This document shows positions 32,260 through 43,715 of a stretch of DNA of 64,000 bases, piece by piece. The notes below the pieces were generated by a model. The model worked only from the letters and a program-made list of their open reading frames with translations. It made no database searches and was not told the origin of the DNA. Within the stretch, counting starts at the first letter, position 1; each line of letters starts with the position of its first letter. This stretch comes from Diospyros lotus (Eukaryota; Streptophyta; Magnoliopsida; Ericales; Ebenaceae): the NCBI RefSeq assembly GCF_014633365.1, contig NC_068343.1, positions 27,373,307 through 27,437,306 of the forward strand, given 5' to 3'. The position numbers were made by a program, and so were the translations under genes.

Positions 32260-35000
32260 TGTTTATGTAGGTTGCTTGACATCCAAATGAACTTTAAAGA
32301 GAAATCTTTATGGATGGATCAAGCATGAAGGAAGGAGGAAGTGGACAAGAAGATCACTCCTCATTTTGCCAACCAAGTGTAAGAAAGATTTTATTAATCA
32401 AAATCTTGGTGGTATGCTTCTATCCCTTAACTCCCTATGCTTATTAGTTTTTGATAAAAATGAATGATATGCTTGCACTCTATTATGTTTTGATATGTGC
32501 ATTGAGTGAGGGAAGATCGAAGTTTGTTGATATATGCTAGAAATACTTTCTTGATAAATGCTCCTATGCATAACCTAGCTAGCATAAGTCAATTATGTGA
32601 TAAAGATATAAAGTATGCTTTAATGATAATTCATGTGAAAATATCTTGTCACAAATAAAATGAAGATCATAGAAAATAAGATAGAATTTGTGCATAGACT
32701 TATTCTTGTCTAGTATAAGAGAAATGCCCAGTATAATCCATATCTCAAATATTTATCTATGGCATAATAGACTAAGTCATGCAAATATGAATATGCTTCT
32801 ATAATCTATCCAAACATGATCTTGTTGAGAAATTGCCTAAAGCTTAAATATGAAAAATATTTGTGAGGCATGCATGAAAGGCTAACAAATAAGTATATCA
32901 TTTAAGCCTTCAAATAAAATCTCAACCTCTAGGTCTCTAATCTCAATCTATTTAGATCTTATTGGACCTATGAGAACCCAAAAGCCTAAAGTGAAAAACA
33001 TTTTATCCGTGTCTTTGTAGATGACTATTCTAGGTAACTTGGGAAATATGTCTTGTATCTAAAAGTGAAATATTTAGCCCATTTGAAATATTTTCAAAAG
33101 ATAAGAGTATGTGTATTTCAAAAATTAGAAAGTGAACATGGGGATATTTTGAAATGAACAATTCAAGCACTATTGTGATGAAAATGGTATTGGTCATAAT
33201 TTTCTAGTGCTAGAACAAAATAAGGTACTTGAAAAGAAAAATAGATCTTTACAAGAAATTGCTAGAATTGTGCTATGTGACAAAATTCCTTTTTAGTCTA
33301 AGCCATTAACATCTCATGCTATATGTTGAATAGGATTTCTATAAAGTTTATCTTAAAGAAAACCCCTATGAGTTATATAGAGAAAGGAAACCAAAGATTT
33401 CATATTTTCATGTTTTTGGTAGTACATGTTTTATCCTTAACAATGGTAAAAACTCTTTAGGAAAGATTTGATGTTTAGAGTGATGAAAGAATTTTCTTAG
33501 GATATTCTACTCAAGATAAAGCATATAGAGTATTTAATAATATGACTCTAAAGGTAGAAGAATCTATTCTAGTTATAGTTAATTATGTGAGTGTTGAATT
33601 TCCAAAACCTATGGAAGGTGGTGATGAAGAATTAGGATAAAAATCTGAAAAATTCTCATTAGATCAAAAGAATCAAATCTATCAAAGGACAATATGCTAA
33701 TATATCTTATGAAGAAAGAGAATCATCTTTTCTAAGAGAAAATATGTGCAAGGTAATGAGATCATAGAAGATCTTTTTAAAGAAATAAGGATTAGATCAT
33801 TTATTTAGAATGAATGTCAATTTTCAATCTTCTTATCTCAAATAGAAACATCATAAACAAAAAAAAAAAAAAAAAAACTTATATTTTAAAATCTTCATAT
33901 CTATATTTCGAAACTTGTCTCTCTGCATTTTAAATCTAGATTAGTAGCTTAAGGGTATAATCAAGGAAAATGAATAGTCTATGATGAAACTTATGCCCCT
34001 GTTGCTAGATTAGAAACTATAAAGATGTTATTAGCATTTTCTTGTTACAAGAAGTTTAAACTATTTCAAATGAATATTAAAAGTGCATTTTTGAATGGTT
34101 AAATGAGGAAGTATATATGGATAAATCTCCTAGTTATAAGATATCCTCAATATAAGGATCATATGTTCAAACTCTCTAAAGCACTACATGATTCAAAGCA
34201 AGCCCCTAGGGCATGTATGAGAGACTTAGCAAATGTCTTATAGAAGAAAAACTTAAAAGAGCTCAAATAGAAATAACATTGCTTCTAAGCCTCATAGTAA
34301 GGACATTTTATGAATTTACAAATGATTTATGCAGCATCTTCAAATAAATTCCTATGGAATCAATTTGCCAATCTAATGCAAAGGGAACTTGAGATGAATA
34401 TAATCCTCATGTTTAAGCAAAATACATCTTCTTAAGAAATTTAATATTTCCAGCCTCTCAAAAGAGCAGTTCATCAAGCCTAGACATTTATGGAAAAGCC
34501 AAATGGTGGAAAATGAGCTATATAGATATATGATTAGACCATTGCTACATTCGATAGCTACTAGGATGAACATCATGTTTAATGTTTACCTATGAGCTAG
34601 ACTTCAATCCAATCCTAATGAATTCCATCTTGGAGGCAAAATAGCTAAAAAGAACACTAGTGATCCATATCAAGTTTTAAGAAAATTCCTAGTGTCTTTG
34701 TTTAGAAGAAAGTGAATTTCCATTTCATTCTTGTTCACTAAAGGTGAATATGTAGTTGCTCAAATCCTATGAATGGAACCTCAAACTATGGCATAAATCC
34801 CCACAATATTCCAAATCAAATGTGCAAATACAAATGCTATAGCCTTATCAAAAATTCTAGATTTCATGACTCAACATATGAAAATTAATCATCTATTCAT
34901 AAGGGATCTTGCTCAAAAAGAAAATATCAATTAGTATCATTGATAATCAAAATCTAGATAAATCCCAGTCAATCGTTGAGTTCAAGTGCTTTTGTATAAA
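32260..35000 (+). pseudogene. Decayed copia pol of element D
   Basis: Short copia-like blocks appear in the expected order but in changing frames. They include integrase-tail text near 33358-33470 (NPYELYRERKPKISYFHVFGS), reverse-transcriptase text near 33985-34260 (APVARLETIKML, NIKSAFLNG, KALHDSKQAPRA) and an RNase H tail near 34800-34940. The integrase catalytic region and protease are mostly unreadable. An A18-type run occurs near 33859. No ORF over 70 codons remains. Confidence 0.8.
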
Positions 35001-35817
35001 GAAGTTTAGATCCTTCATGTCTCTCATATCTATCATTGGTTAAATCAAAGGACTATGCCATCAAGCTCTTAGATGTTTTAAAAAGTTTATTAACAGCACA
35101 TAGTATTCATGTCTTGAATCATTTATAATGCTATTTTTCTTGTATGAAATAGCTTGATTATTTTTGTGTGACAAATGAATACTTGAGTATGAAATCATGC
35201 TTTATTTGCTAAAGGATCATCTTGCTTCTTGAAATTATCTATATGTAATGATCCTATGTGATTACAAGTATGGCTAAGATTATCAAAAGACAAATGTATG
35301 TTTTTAAGGCCCATCTTTAATGTCTCTTGCATGAAATCTGCCATAACTCGTTTAGATTTATGTTTTTGGATGACCACTTATTCTTTGAATATATATATAT
35401 GAGTGCATGTGGTTCGTTCCTCAAATTTATGATCATTGTCATATTTTACTCTTGCGAAAATCTTTTGAATTGAGACAAATTGCTATTCTATTTTTATATG
35501 AAAAATGTCTCTATATCTTAAAACCTCTCGTATAAGTTTAAAGGGGAGTCTTTTTCAAAAAGAGTCTTTCTATTTACTTGAAATGATCTATTTCACTCCT
35601 ATATTGATCACTTAATGTATATGCCTTTTTATATGATGAATGGCTATGCAATTGATCCAGTGCTTTAATTGCTTAAATATGAGTGATTTCTTGAAAAGAT
35701 AGAGATCGGCTCTGATATGATCATGAGTTCCCAAAATGGTATGAAATTTTTTTTTGCATCTCATGAAAAAGTTTATGACGTGCTCAAAAATTTTGTTTGA
35801 TATTAATAATGTCATCT
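35001..35817 (+). other. 3' untranslated interior of element D
   Basis: AT-rich sequence between the pol remains and the polypurine cluster. Some Sireviruses carry an extra envelope-like ORF here, but no frame over 67 codons and no membrane-protein pattern was seen. Confidence 0.5.
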
Positions 35818-36132
35818 TAAGGGGGAGCTATCTCTAGTTCTTAAAACTATCTTTACTTGATTATGATTCATTTCTATTGAAAAGATTTTGGTTTAAGGGG
35901 GAGATTATTTATTTTAAGATTTGTGAAATCGTTTAAAATATTTTTATTTAAATATGAAGTTTTTCAAACAATCGTTGGGGGAGAGTTTAGAAGGGGGAGA
36001 GAGATTATCTTTTGATTCCAGGAAGAGTCCATTTTTTTTCAAAAGACTTACCTTTTTGATTTATGACAAAAAGGGGGAGAGATATATGTTGAAATTGATT
36101 TTAAGTTTTGTCATCATCAAAAAGGGGGAGAT
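35818..36132 (+). other. Multiple polypurine tracts upstream of the 3' LTR of D
   Basis: At least six purine tracts of the AAGGGGGAG type occur, near 35819, 35896, 35975, 35992, 36071 and 36121. The last directly precedes the LTR. Repeated PPT-like signatures at this place are a hallmark of Sireviruses. Confidence 0.85.
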
Positions 36133-37135
36133 TGATATTTTACTCTTGTGTTTAGTTTTGATGATGAAAAATTTCAAATGTATTTTTTTTTTCTCAATCA
36201 AAGCATATGGTTTGGAAACAAAAATCAATTTCAAAGTGCTTTGATCTATGATCTTTTATATTATTTGGAGATTAGCATAAACAAGTTTTAAGATCTAAAA
36301 AGAATCTCCTTGAAATCGTTGGTCAAAACAATTCTAAGGCAAAAGACCAACTAGAACATGTTTTTGAAAGTGTGTTCATTTTAGAAAACTATCTCTTGGT
36401 ATTTTGATATCTAATATCTCTTGGAAATGAAATGGTTTTGATAAATGTCTATATGAACGGTTTTTGATAAATGACTATATGAAAATCAATTTCTACTATG
36501 TGGATTATATGAATGAGAAAATGAATTTTTAGTATATAAGCTTTGAAGCAAGATATGAAAACTTATAGAAGAAATATTGAGTATGGTTGAGAGTGATTTG
36601 AAAAACTTGCTTGTTGAGAGTGATTTGTTTCAAAATATACTTTTGATAATCTCAACTTGCTTTAAAGATAATCAAAATGAGTTTTTAAAGAATCGAATAA
36701 GGATGTTTTAAAAATTCAAGATTTTCTATAGAATAGTCGACTATCAGGATCATTCTGTTGACTATGCTTCAAAATAGTCGACTATTTTTGATGTTCTGTC
36801 GACTATTTAAGCATCTGTCGACTATTTTAGCATCTGTCGACTATCGAGTAAAAATAGTCGATTATGCCTTTTGATCTGTGGACTATTTTTGTTCATGAAA
36901 TTCAAAAATTTCTTCATATCTCAGCATCTGTCGACTATTGGAATGTGTCTGTCGACTATTGAAATTTTGTGTTATAAAATAGTCGACTATTCGTTTTGTC
37001 TGTCGACTATTTCTTGCTTTAGTTGTAAAAATAGTCAACTATATATTTCTTCTGTCGACTATTTCTTTTTGCAGAAAGCTCCAACGACTATTTTTTCAAT
37101 TCCCAACTGCTCCAAACGGCTATATTTCTCTTCAA
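36133..37135 (+). repeat. Truncated 3' LTR of element D
   Basis: It matches 29268-30275 closely, then stops within TTCTCTTCAA. The remaining ~670 bp are absent and LTR C2 sequence follows. Confidence 0.9.
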
Positions 37136-38173
37136 ATCCCTCCAGGTAACCTTCCCGATGCCCAAGGCAGCTGGCTAGCGGCTACAGTGCGGCTAATTAG
37201 TTTCCCACCTAGAAGTTTCATTTTTTACACTTTTGCCCCTAAGTAATTTCCAACTTCATTTTCCCTTTTCCTTGATACCCCTAGATTTTCTAATAATTCC
37301 ACTATGGCCTATGAGTTCCAAAATTTTCTTTTCCCTCAAGAATCTCCAAAAACTTTATCGTTTTGACCTCTCTTAAGTAGTTTATATTTTTTGCACTTTG
37401 GCCCTGATGCCCTTAATCACGTGTTTTCGACCTCAAACCTTCATGAATCTCTTGGTTTTGTCAAATCCTACTTATTTGTGCAATTTTACCTTCTTTGGTT
37501 TTGGATATTATGTATTGGCCCAAAACTTTGATAAATTCTATTTTGACCCCACAATTTCCAAAAATACCTTTGATATTAAATACTGGGTATTACAATGACT
37601 GTGGAAGTTTTTTGCAAGTTTCAATTTTCGCCCCCTTTTAACTTTAGAATTTTTATTTTGGCCCTTTTCAGTCAATCCCTTGGGTTTCTGAGTATACCAT
37701 TAAGGTCCATAAGTTCTAGATTCTTCATTTCATTCTCGAAACTTTGGAAAAAATATCTTTTTGATCCCCCTCTGGTAAAATTAGAAAATTACACTTAGGC
37801 TGGAATGAATGATTTGACTGTAAATCCTTTCGTTTCGACCTGAAACCACTTAAGGGTTGTTTATTAAGCCAAATTTGACTATTTTAAGGGTTTTGTTGAC
37901 TTTTCGAAAGTCCCTCATGATAATTCAATTTTTTAGCTTGATCCAAAACTGTACCGAAAATTATCTCTGATTCAATTTCTTTCAATGTCATAAATCATAT
38001 CTCGAGATGTTCATTAGGAACATACTTATTTCCTTAGGTATCTAAGCTCTCGGGCATTCCCCCTGGCTGATTCGATCATTTTCTCAAGATATTCTGATAC
38101 TGATTCCTTTGAAACTTTGTATTTCTTTCCATACACTTATTTTAAAAGTAACCCAAAAGTTTTGGGTATTACA

Positions 38174-38867
38174 TAAATCCTCTGGAAACACATCCAAGTA
38201 TTCTCTTAGAACTTCTATGGCCTTTACCTTCTTCTGTGGCTTTTCACCAACCACTACTTGCACCATATATCCTAGAGCTCCTTTATCCAAACATTTTTTA
38301 GCTCCCAAAATGGATATAATCTTTAAAAGTTGCCCTACTTGAGTTTCAACAAATTTCAAAGCCTGCCCATCAAGCCCTATCAACTTGGCTACCCACTTTC
38401 CACAGTCCAATTGAGCTTGATATCGGAACAAGAATTCCATGCCTAGCTAGTATGATATCAAATTCCAAAATATCTAATAAATTCAAATCCACTAGAAATA
38501 CAATTTCTTCTATTGTAACTGGGCACTCTAGCACTACTTGATGCAAATAAGACCAAGTCCTCATCAGAGTTTACACGCTCATAGGCACACTAGTCAAACC
38601 AAAAAGGTATCACCAAATACTCACAATCCAATTGTATCATGACCCAAATGCCATTTTGGGAATATCTCATTCCATTACCTTATCTTCATTCGTTAATACC
38701 CCGGTCAAACATTAATCTTAGAAAATACCCCAGCCTCTTGTAACAAATCATCAATTCAAGGTAAGAGTTATTAACTCTTAATAAGTCACCTTATTTTGTA
38801 TACATCCTTAAATTTTCATCCTTCAAATGTCACGAGAGTATCCCAAGGTCACACACTAGGTAATTAA
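38174..38867 (-). pseudogene. Scrambled gypsy protease and RT fragments (element A)
   Basis: On the minus strand, 38370-38564 resembles the end of a chromovirus protease (LDILEFDIILARHGIL). Positions 38174-38440 carry a linker ending VLREYLDVFPEDL, cut exactly by LTR B. An RT-like stretch (GVFSKINV) lies at about 38590-38860, upstream of the protease on that strand. This is the reverse of normal order, so two pieces have been rearranged. Confidence 0.65.
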
Positions 38868-39253
38868 TGTTGGTCCCTTAGGGTATGACTACTCAAGAAA
38901 GGGGGTGAATGGAGTAATTAATTTTTTTCTCCCCTTTAATAAATATTATTTATTAATTATTTTATTTAAGAATATATATTTGATAATTAAAATAAATTAT
39001 GTTTGAGATTAGTAATTAATCCAAGTCATAAGATATAACAAAAATAAATAAAATGAAGCACAAGACAATTTATAATGGTTTGGTATTTTCACATGCACCT
39101 ATTCTCCCAAGGTCTAACCATCATTGGGGTTCCACTAAATCAATTTCACCAAGGTTTTCACACAAGCTCACCTTGAAAACTAGATACACACCTAGATTAC
39201 AACGGGTTCTAGGAAACCACTACGCCAAGGTTTTCTTCCTAACTTACCTTGGA
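38868..39253. repeat. Partial LTR-like fragment starting TGTTGGTCCC
   Basis: It starts TGTTGGTCCCTTAGG and has a block (ACAATTTATAATGGTTTGG, GGTTCCACT, CACCAAGG) of a type common in plant copia LTRs. It is cut by LTR Q at 39254. Class is tentative. Confidence 0.45.
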
Positions 39254-39991
39254 TGTAATACCCAGAGTTGTATATATAATGTTTTCGGAATCTATGGAAC
39301 TTTTGAGTTAAAACGTAATTTTCTATACATTAGCGGCCAAAACGTAATTTATAAATCTTGACCAAAAGTGGTGAAACAATTGTGGCAAAGACGAAAATTA
39401 GGGAAATTGTGTGAAAATGAGGTCTAAGGACTCGTGACTCAAATGATTAGCAAAATATGGTCTAGAACATGATTTTTACAGCATTCAAGCTTAGGTGCAA
39501 TTTAATGATTTTGGCCGAGGAAGGTCAAAAAGAGGTTTTTTTTTCTAAACTTTTGGGGTGAAATGAAGAGTTTGGAATACATGGGGCTTAGTGGAATTGT
39601 TGGAAGTTCTAGGGGCTTCAAGGAAAGGTTCAAACTGTAGTTGGAAATTAATTGGGGGGATAAAGTGTAAATACCAAAAGTTAGGTGGGAAATCTGCAAA
39701 AAATTAGCCCATCGCAGTGTCATAGTCAACCAGTCACCCGTGGCCATCGGTAAGGTCACCTGAGGGGGTCCTGAAAGTGCCCTAGATCATGATAAATCAA
39801 TTGGTGGTAGCCATTGGCCGAAATCAGCTATGATTTGACAAAATTTATGGCGAACAGTAACTAAAAAATTTATCCGGCAAGTTATGGAATTTTTGTGATG
39901 ATTAAAGGCTACTTGAGCCACTTAGTGGCTAGATCTAGACCTTAGGGGTTGAGTAAGCTTAAGATTTGGAGGTTAGCGACTGGGATTTACC

Positions 39992-39999
39992 TATAAATA
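39992..39999 (+). promoter_or_regulatory. TATA box of LTR Q
   Basis: TATAAATA in a setting (CCTATAAATAGAGGG) like that of LTR F. Confidence 0.6.
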
Positions 40000-41167
40000 G
40001 AGGGTTCAAGGCTGAGGGTATTATTCATGTTTTTGCTTTGAATTCATGTTGTTTTAGAGAGAATTGAGTGTTCTTGATAAGGTGATTTTATTCCTTTTGA
40101 TTTATAGAGTTTTTTTGAAGAGTTTGGAAGTGTTTGGTATAGGTTTAAAGGCGTTTTAGTGAGTTGGCCAGAGAATCGGGCTTCACCAAAGCCAAACCTA
40201 TAATCAGCCATTAGGGGCTTTTTTGGTGGTGGTTTTGGGCAACTGAAGACACCCCTAGGCTCGACCTGGGAAGCTTTTCAAGGTGGTAGGGTCAGATCAA
40301 CCATCGGAGCTATCGCTGGCAATTGGTACCGGAGAAGACAACCCGCATGTGTTGCACACACGGACTCCACTCGCAGGCTACACACTTGGTCCGTAAGGGT
40401 GCATGAGGTACAAAAAGATTTTGAAATTATTTTTATAATTTTTAGAAAATTATTTTAGGAATATCTTTGGAAAAATATTTGGTGAAAATTGATGATAGAT
40501 ATTTATTATGGAATTTTGAAGAAAATAAGGTTTATGAAAAATGGAAAAATTGAGAAAAATATGGAATACTAATTCAACATCAGATTTAAGGATCTCATGA
40601 CATTCAAAATCACCACGTATTTCAAGGTTTCAGCATAAATTGTGTTAAGGTTAGTGGTTCAATCTAACACTTGACTTTTAGCTTATTTCAAATGATTTTG
40701 GCTTGTGATTGGTTAGTGAGCGGTTTTGCACTCCAAACCTTGGGTTGTTCCATGTGAATGTGACTGGTTAGTGAGCAGTTTTACCCTCTAAACATTAGAT
40801 TGTTCCATGTGAATGTATTACCCAAATTATGTTTAATTTACCCGCATATTGAGCATGTTGTATTTTGTTACATGATGAGTCAACTGAGTAAGTTTCATAA
40901 CAATGCATGGCGTGTGGTTTTTCATGGCATTGATATGCTTGTAATCATGTCATTATTATAATGTCTGATGGGGCGGGATAGGGTCTCCTTGAGAATGTCG
41001 CTACGTTAATCTTGCTGGAGCTATGGAATGGGTTTTCACAAGTGACTACTGATATGCACCTCGGGGATTAGGTATACTGAGGTGTTTTCTCTTGGTTAAC
41101 ATGTTTATTTATTTATGCCATGCTCATGATCATACATGCATTTTATAAATCTTCTTTGTGCGATCAC

Positions 41168-41220
41168 TTAGATGTTTCAACATCTAATCTGGGTTAGCCC
41201 CTAGAACATTCAAACGTTCC
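41168..41220 (+). other. Paired stem-loop module in LTR Q
   Basis: Stem-loop 1 is TTAGATGTT, loop TC, AACATCTAA (41168-41187), a perfect 9-bp stem. Stem-loop 2 has GAAC against GTTC within 41204-41219. Confidence 0.68.
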
Positions 41221-41456
41221 AGACAGGGATTGCAACAAGGGCAAAGACATGGCCAGTTAAGGGTTGATGGAGAGCAAGCGTGAAAGTCACTATTTACATT
41301 TGCAGGTCATGTAATCCTTATTTGATTTAGAAGATAATATGTACGAATGGTGGTAAGAGTCTATGATATTTAAACCTTGTTATTTCTATTGTGTAGTGAT
41401 ATGCTTTACTTAGCTTAAGTCTACCGAACTTGTTAGCTAGATGGGCAAGACTGGGT

Positions 41457-41706
41457 TGTAACATCCCACATCGAGCAATAAGAAGGACCAGATCAACTTG
41501 GCTTGATGGGCCTACACGAACTTCCCAAGGGTCATCCATCCTTGAGCTACCCTAGCTCAAGCACGCTTAATTTAGGAGTTCTTTATCCACATTCAACTCA
41601 AAAGGTATCCAATTGGTGTTGTTTTCTACCTTACTATCCTCAATATATATACTAGCTTCTCTAGAGTCTCTTCTTAGACCTAACCTTGGGCTCTCGGGGT
41701 ATTACA
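41457..41706 (-). mobile_element. Cassandra-type TRIM LTR (250 bp) with embedded 5S-rRNA-like sequence
   Basis: Ends are TGTAACATCC and GGGGTATTACA, followed by a purine tract (41708-41720 on the minus strand), so this is a 3' LTR reading on the minus strand. Its second half closely resembles plant 5S rRNA over about 70 bp (41513-41582). Visible matches are AGAACTCC, TTAAGCGTGCTTG, AGGATGGATGACC and TTGGGAAGTTCGTGT. LTRs of about this size that carry 5S sequence define the Cassandra family, whose members have no protein-coding genes. Confidence 0.88.
41513..41582 (-). other. 5S-rRNA-like internal promoter region of the Cassandra LTR
   Basis: The block TTAAGCGTGCTTG corresponds to box A of 5S genes and AGGATGGATGACC to the box C region. 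Differences from canonical 5S and the missing first third mean that it is not a 5S gene. It could still recruit polymerase III. Confidence 0.8.
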
Positions 41707-41883
41707 TTCTCCCCCCCTTGAGAACATAACGTCCTTATCATGTGAGATCAGTTTAGATACACACTGAATTACTCATAGTAGGAACCTTAACTTGACTTTA
41801 CAGAAGTCCATTTAAATCATATTTGTCCCTCCATTAGTCCCACACATAACATATATATTACATGAATACATTGAAACTCGACA
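41707..41883 (-). other. Interior of the Cassandra-like element, first part
   Basis: Begins with a CCCCCCC tract that is the polypurine tract on the minus strand. No coding. The interior is interrupted by solo LTR K. Confidence 0.55.
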
Positions 41884-43002
41884 TGTAACACCCAGGACTT
41901 TTATAGAAGTGGTCCCTTTTAAAGAAGATAAGATGGATTAAGGATTCAAGAAGGAAATGGTGAGTTACGGGCAAAATATAGTATGTTTTAAGAGATTTTG
42001 GGCAAAAGCACAATTTTTCAAAAATATTTGGAGATCATTTTGGAACAAAAAATGTTACCCAAAAGTGTAATAAGCATTATAAGAATCCTTAAAAATGAAG
42101 GGATGACATTTTTAGTGCCAAATGAGATTCTCAAAGTTACAAGGTGAAAGTGCAATTTATGAAAACTATGTCGATACTGTAAAAGCCAAAAACTTAGCCA
42201 TCACGAAAGCCAACAAAAAATCAGCAATTGGATAATCCTAAATGGCCAAAACGAGAGGTTTGTCAAAAAATAGATAGTCGCCGAAAAATGCCCGCAATAG
42301 CCAGAAAAATCAAAAGGTAAGTCGATTTCTCAGCATAATCTTGTAAAGCATTGAAAGAGGAGTCTGTAGGTTCAAACGGGAGGCAAAACAGAGCTCAGAT
42401 AAGGGAGATATGGTCATTTTAAATGACAGCTTGGAAATCTAGCAGAAGGGGGTAGCGACACGTGTAACACACACGCCCTAGACTGCTGCAAGTGGTTGCA
42501 CATGGCCACCATTCTGGTGGCTCGTGACGATGCTTATGGGTCCCTCTCTTGTTGAAATTTTCCAGTTCTAAAGCTCTTTTAATTCCCTACAACTCTGTAT
42601 AAAAATATTTTGAGTTTTTGACATGAAACTTTTGTAACTGCAACAAAACCGAGGCCAATACCCTATGAACAATAACTCTGAAAGGTAAAAAGCTAAGGTG
42701 AGTGGTTCTTGCATGTTTTGTGACACTTTGAGCATTTGTTACTACACTTGTGCATGGGTGTTGATTTTCATATCATATTTCTCTTGGTTTACGCATATTC
42801 CTTCTACTTTTTCATACATCACATTGTTTTGGTGACTATGGCTAGTTGTTGGGACACCATGGGTGATCACGTGCTCTTGCAGAGAGCTAAGATCTCGTGC
42901 TCTTGTGGTGAGCCAATGTGTTGCCATAATGATTACCATATGGGAGGTTTCATACTGTATCGCATGTGCACACATATATTCTTCTTTCATGAACCATTTC
43001 AC

Positions 43003-43057
43003 TTAGATGTAATTATCTAACTTGGGTGTTTCATACCCCAGGAACATTCAATGTTCC
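43003..43057 (+). other. Paired stem-loop module in LTR K
   Basis: Stem-loop 1 is TTAGAT, loop GTAATT, ATCTAA (43003-43020). Stem-loop 2 is GGAACAT, loop TCA, ATGTTCC (43041-43057). Both stems are perfect. Confidence 0.7.
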
Positions 43058-43396
43058 AAGTATAGCAGACGTGTGATTAGTGGTTAATTTTGTAAAAATT
43101 TTGTTATAATTATACCCTTCTTTTGATCTTAAAAATGGTTTAAATTAGATATTAATATATATTTTATGGTTATATGCAAGTTTAAATTGAAAAATGAATG
43201 AAATGAAATTTTAAAGTAAAATTTAATAATAATAATAATAATATATAAAATTATATATAATACATATACATCATTATATGCATGCATGTAATATATATAT
43301 ATAATATAATCTAATATATATATATGTGTGCCATGTGTAATACATATATATAATATATAATTTATTAATAACATTAAATTATTTTTTTTTTTTAGG

Positions 43397-43590
43397 CATG
43401 AAGAATTCAAGCCCATGAAGATTTAAAGTCCATGAAGACATCAAATCCATGAAAAATTCAAATCCATGAAGAATTCAAGCCCATGAAGATTTAAAGTCCA
43501 TGAAGACATCAAATCCATGAAGAAATCAAGCCCATGAAAAATTCAAATCCATGAAGAATTCAAGCCCATGAAGAATTAAGGCCCAATTTG
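43397..43590 (+). repeat. Minisatellite in LTR M, about 18-bp units
   Basis: About eleven tandem units of the type CCATGAAGAATTCAAG with alternating variants (GATTTAAAGT, GACATCAAAT, AAAATTCAAAT). The variants recur in a higher-order pattern of about 90 bp. Confidence 0.88.
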
Positions 43591-43715
43591 AGCAACCCAT
43601 GGAAGATATTATTTAGAGAAGGCCCAAGGATTATTTTTAATCCTAATAAAGATTAAAAAACCAATTTATAGAAATCTATTTTTATTTTTTATGTGAGAGC
43701 TTTATTAGGTATGTT

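Larger units (their letters stand above)
29268..37135 (+). mobile_element. Sirevirus-like copia retrotransposon D, 3' LTR truncated
   Basis: Order on the plus strand is LTR (29268-30943), tRNA-Met PBS, gag ORF, decayed pol, a run of polypurine tracts, and a 3' LTR that stops matching at 37135. Multiple AAGGGGGAG-type tracts and palindrome-rich LTRs are recognised marks of Sireviruses (the SIRE/Maximus lineage). The two LTRs differ at about nine bases plus one T-run length over roughly 1,000 bp by eye, although pol is full of stops. The last ~670 bp of the 3' LTR and adjoining C2 sequence are deleted, so no right-hand duplication can be seen. Confidence 0.9.
28202..37594 (-). mobile_element. 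Solo LTR C2, split and shortened by Sirevirus-like element D
   Basis: Starts TGTAACACCCTG at 28202 and ends GGGTATTACA at 37594. Unique parts are 28202-29267 and 37136-37594, both matching solo LTR C. The middle of the LTR (equivalent to roughly 14900-15700 in C) is missing, lost together with the end of element D. Flanks are ATGGT (28197-28201) and ATGAC (37595-37599). The uninterrupted LTR at 18950-18960 reads ATGGC, so each flank differs from it by one transition. Confidence 0.82.
26401..38173 (-). mobile_element. 5' LTR of element B (about 2.4 kb), split by solo LTR C2
   Basis: The LTR runs 26401-28201 and resumes at 37600-38173, ending GGGTATTACA. Alignment to the left LTR (17635-19534) shows the two parts are contiguous in the undisturbed copy. 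The outer neighbour at 38174 is a pol fragment of another element, so B inserted into older retrotransposon DNA. A target-site duplication cannot be tested because the opposite end of B is lost. Confidence 0.85.
39254..41456 (+). mobile_element. Chromovirus LTR Q (C family), 3' end truncated
   Basis: Starts TGTAATACCCAG. It has a TATA box at 39992 and the same end-region landmarks as LTR C in reverse complement. It stops in GACTGGGTT, about 250 bp short of the expected end, where the Cassandra LTR begins at 41457. No internal coding. Confidence 0.82.

Noticed and set aside
41513..41582. A possible 5S rRNA gene
   Set aside because: Only part of 5S is present, with many changes, and it lies inside an LTR; it is a Cassandra feature.
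42736..43020. Overlapping 94- and 86-codon frames on opposite strands
   Set aside because: Both lie in solo LTR K, and part overlaps the stem-loop module; no protein features.
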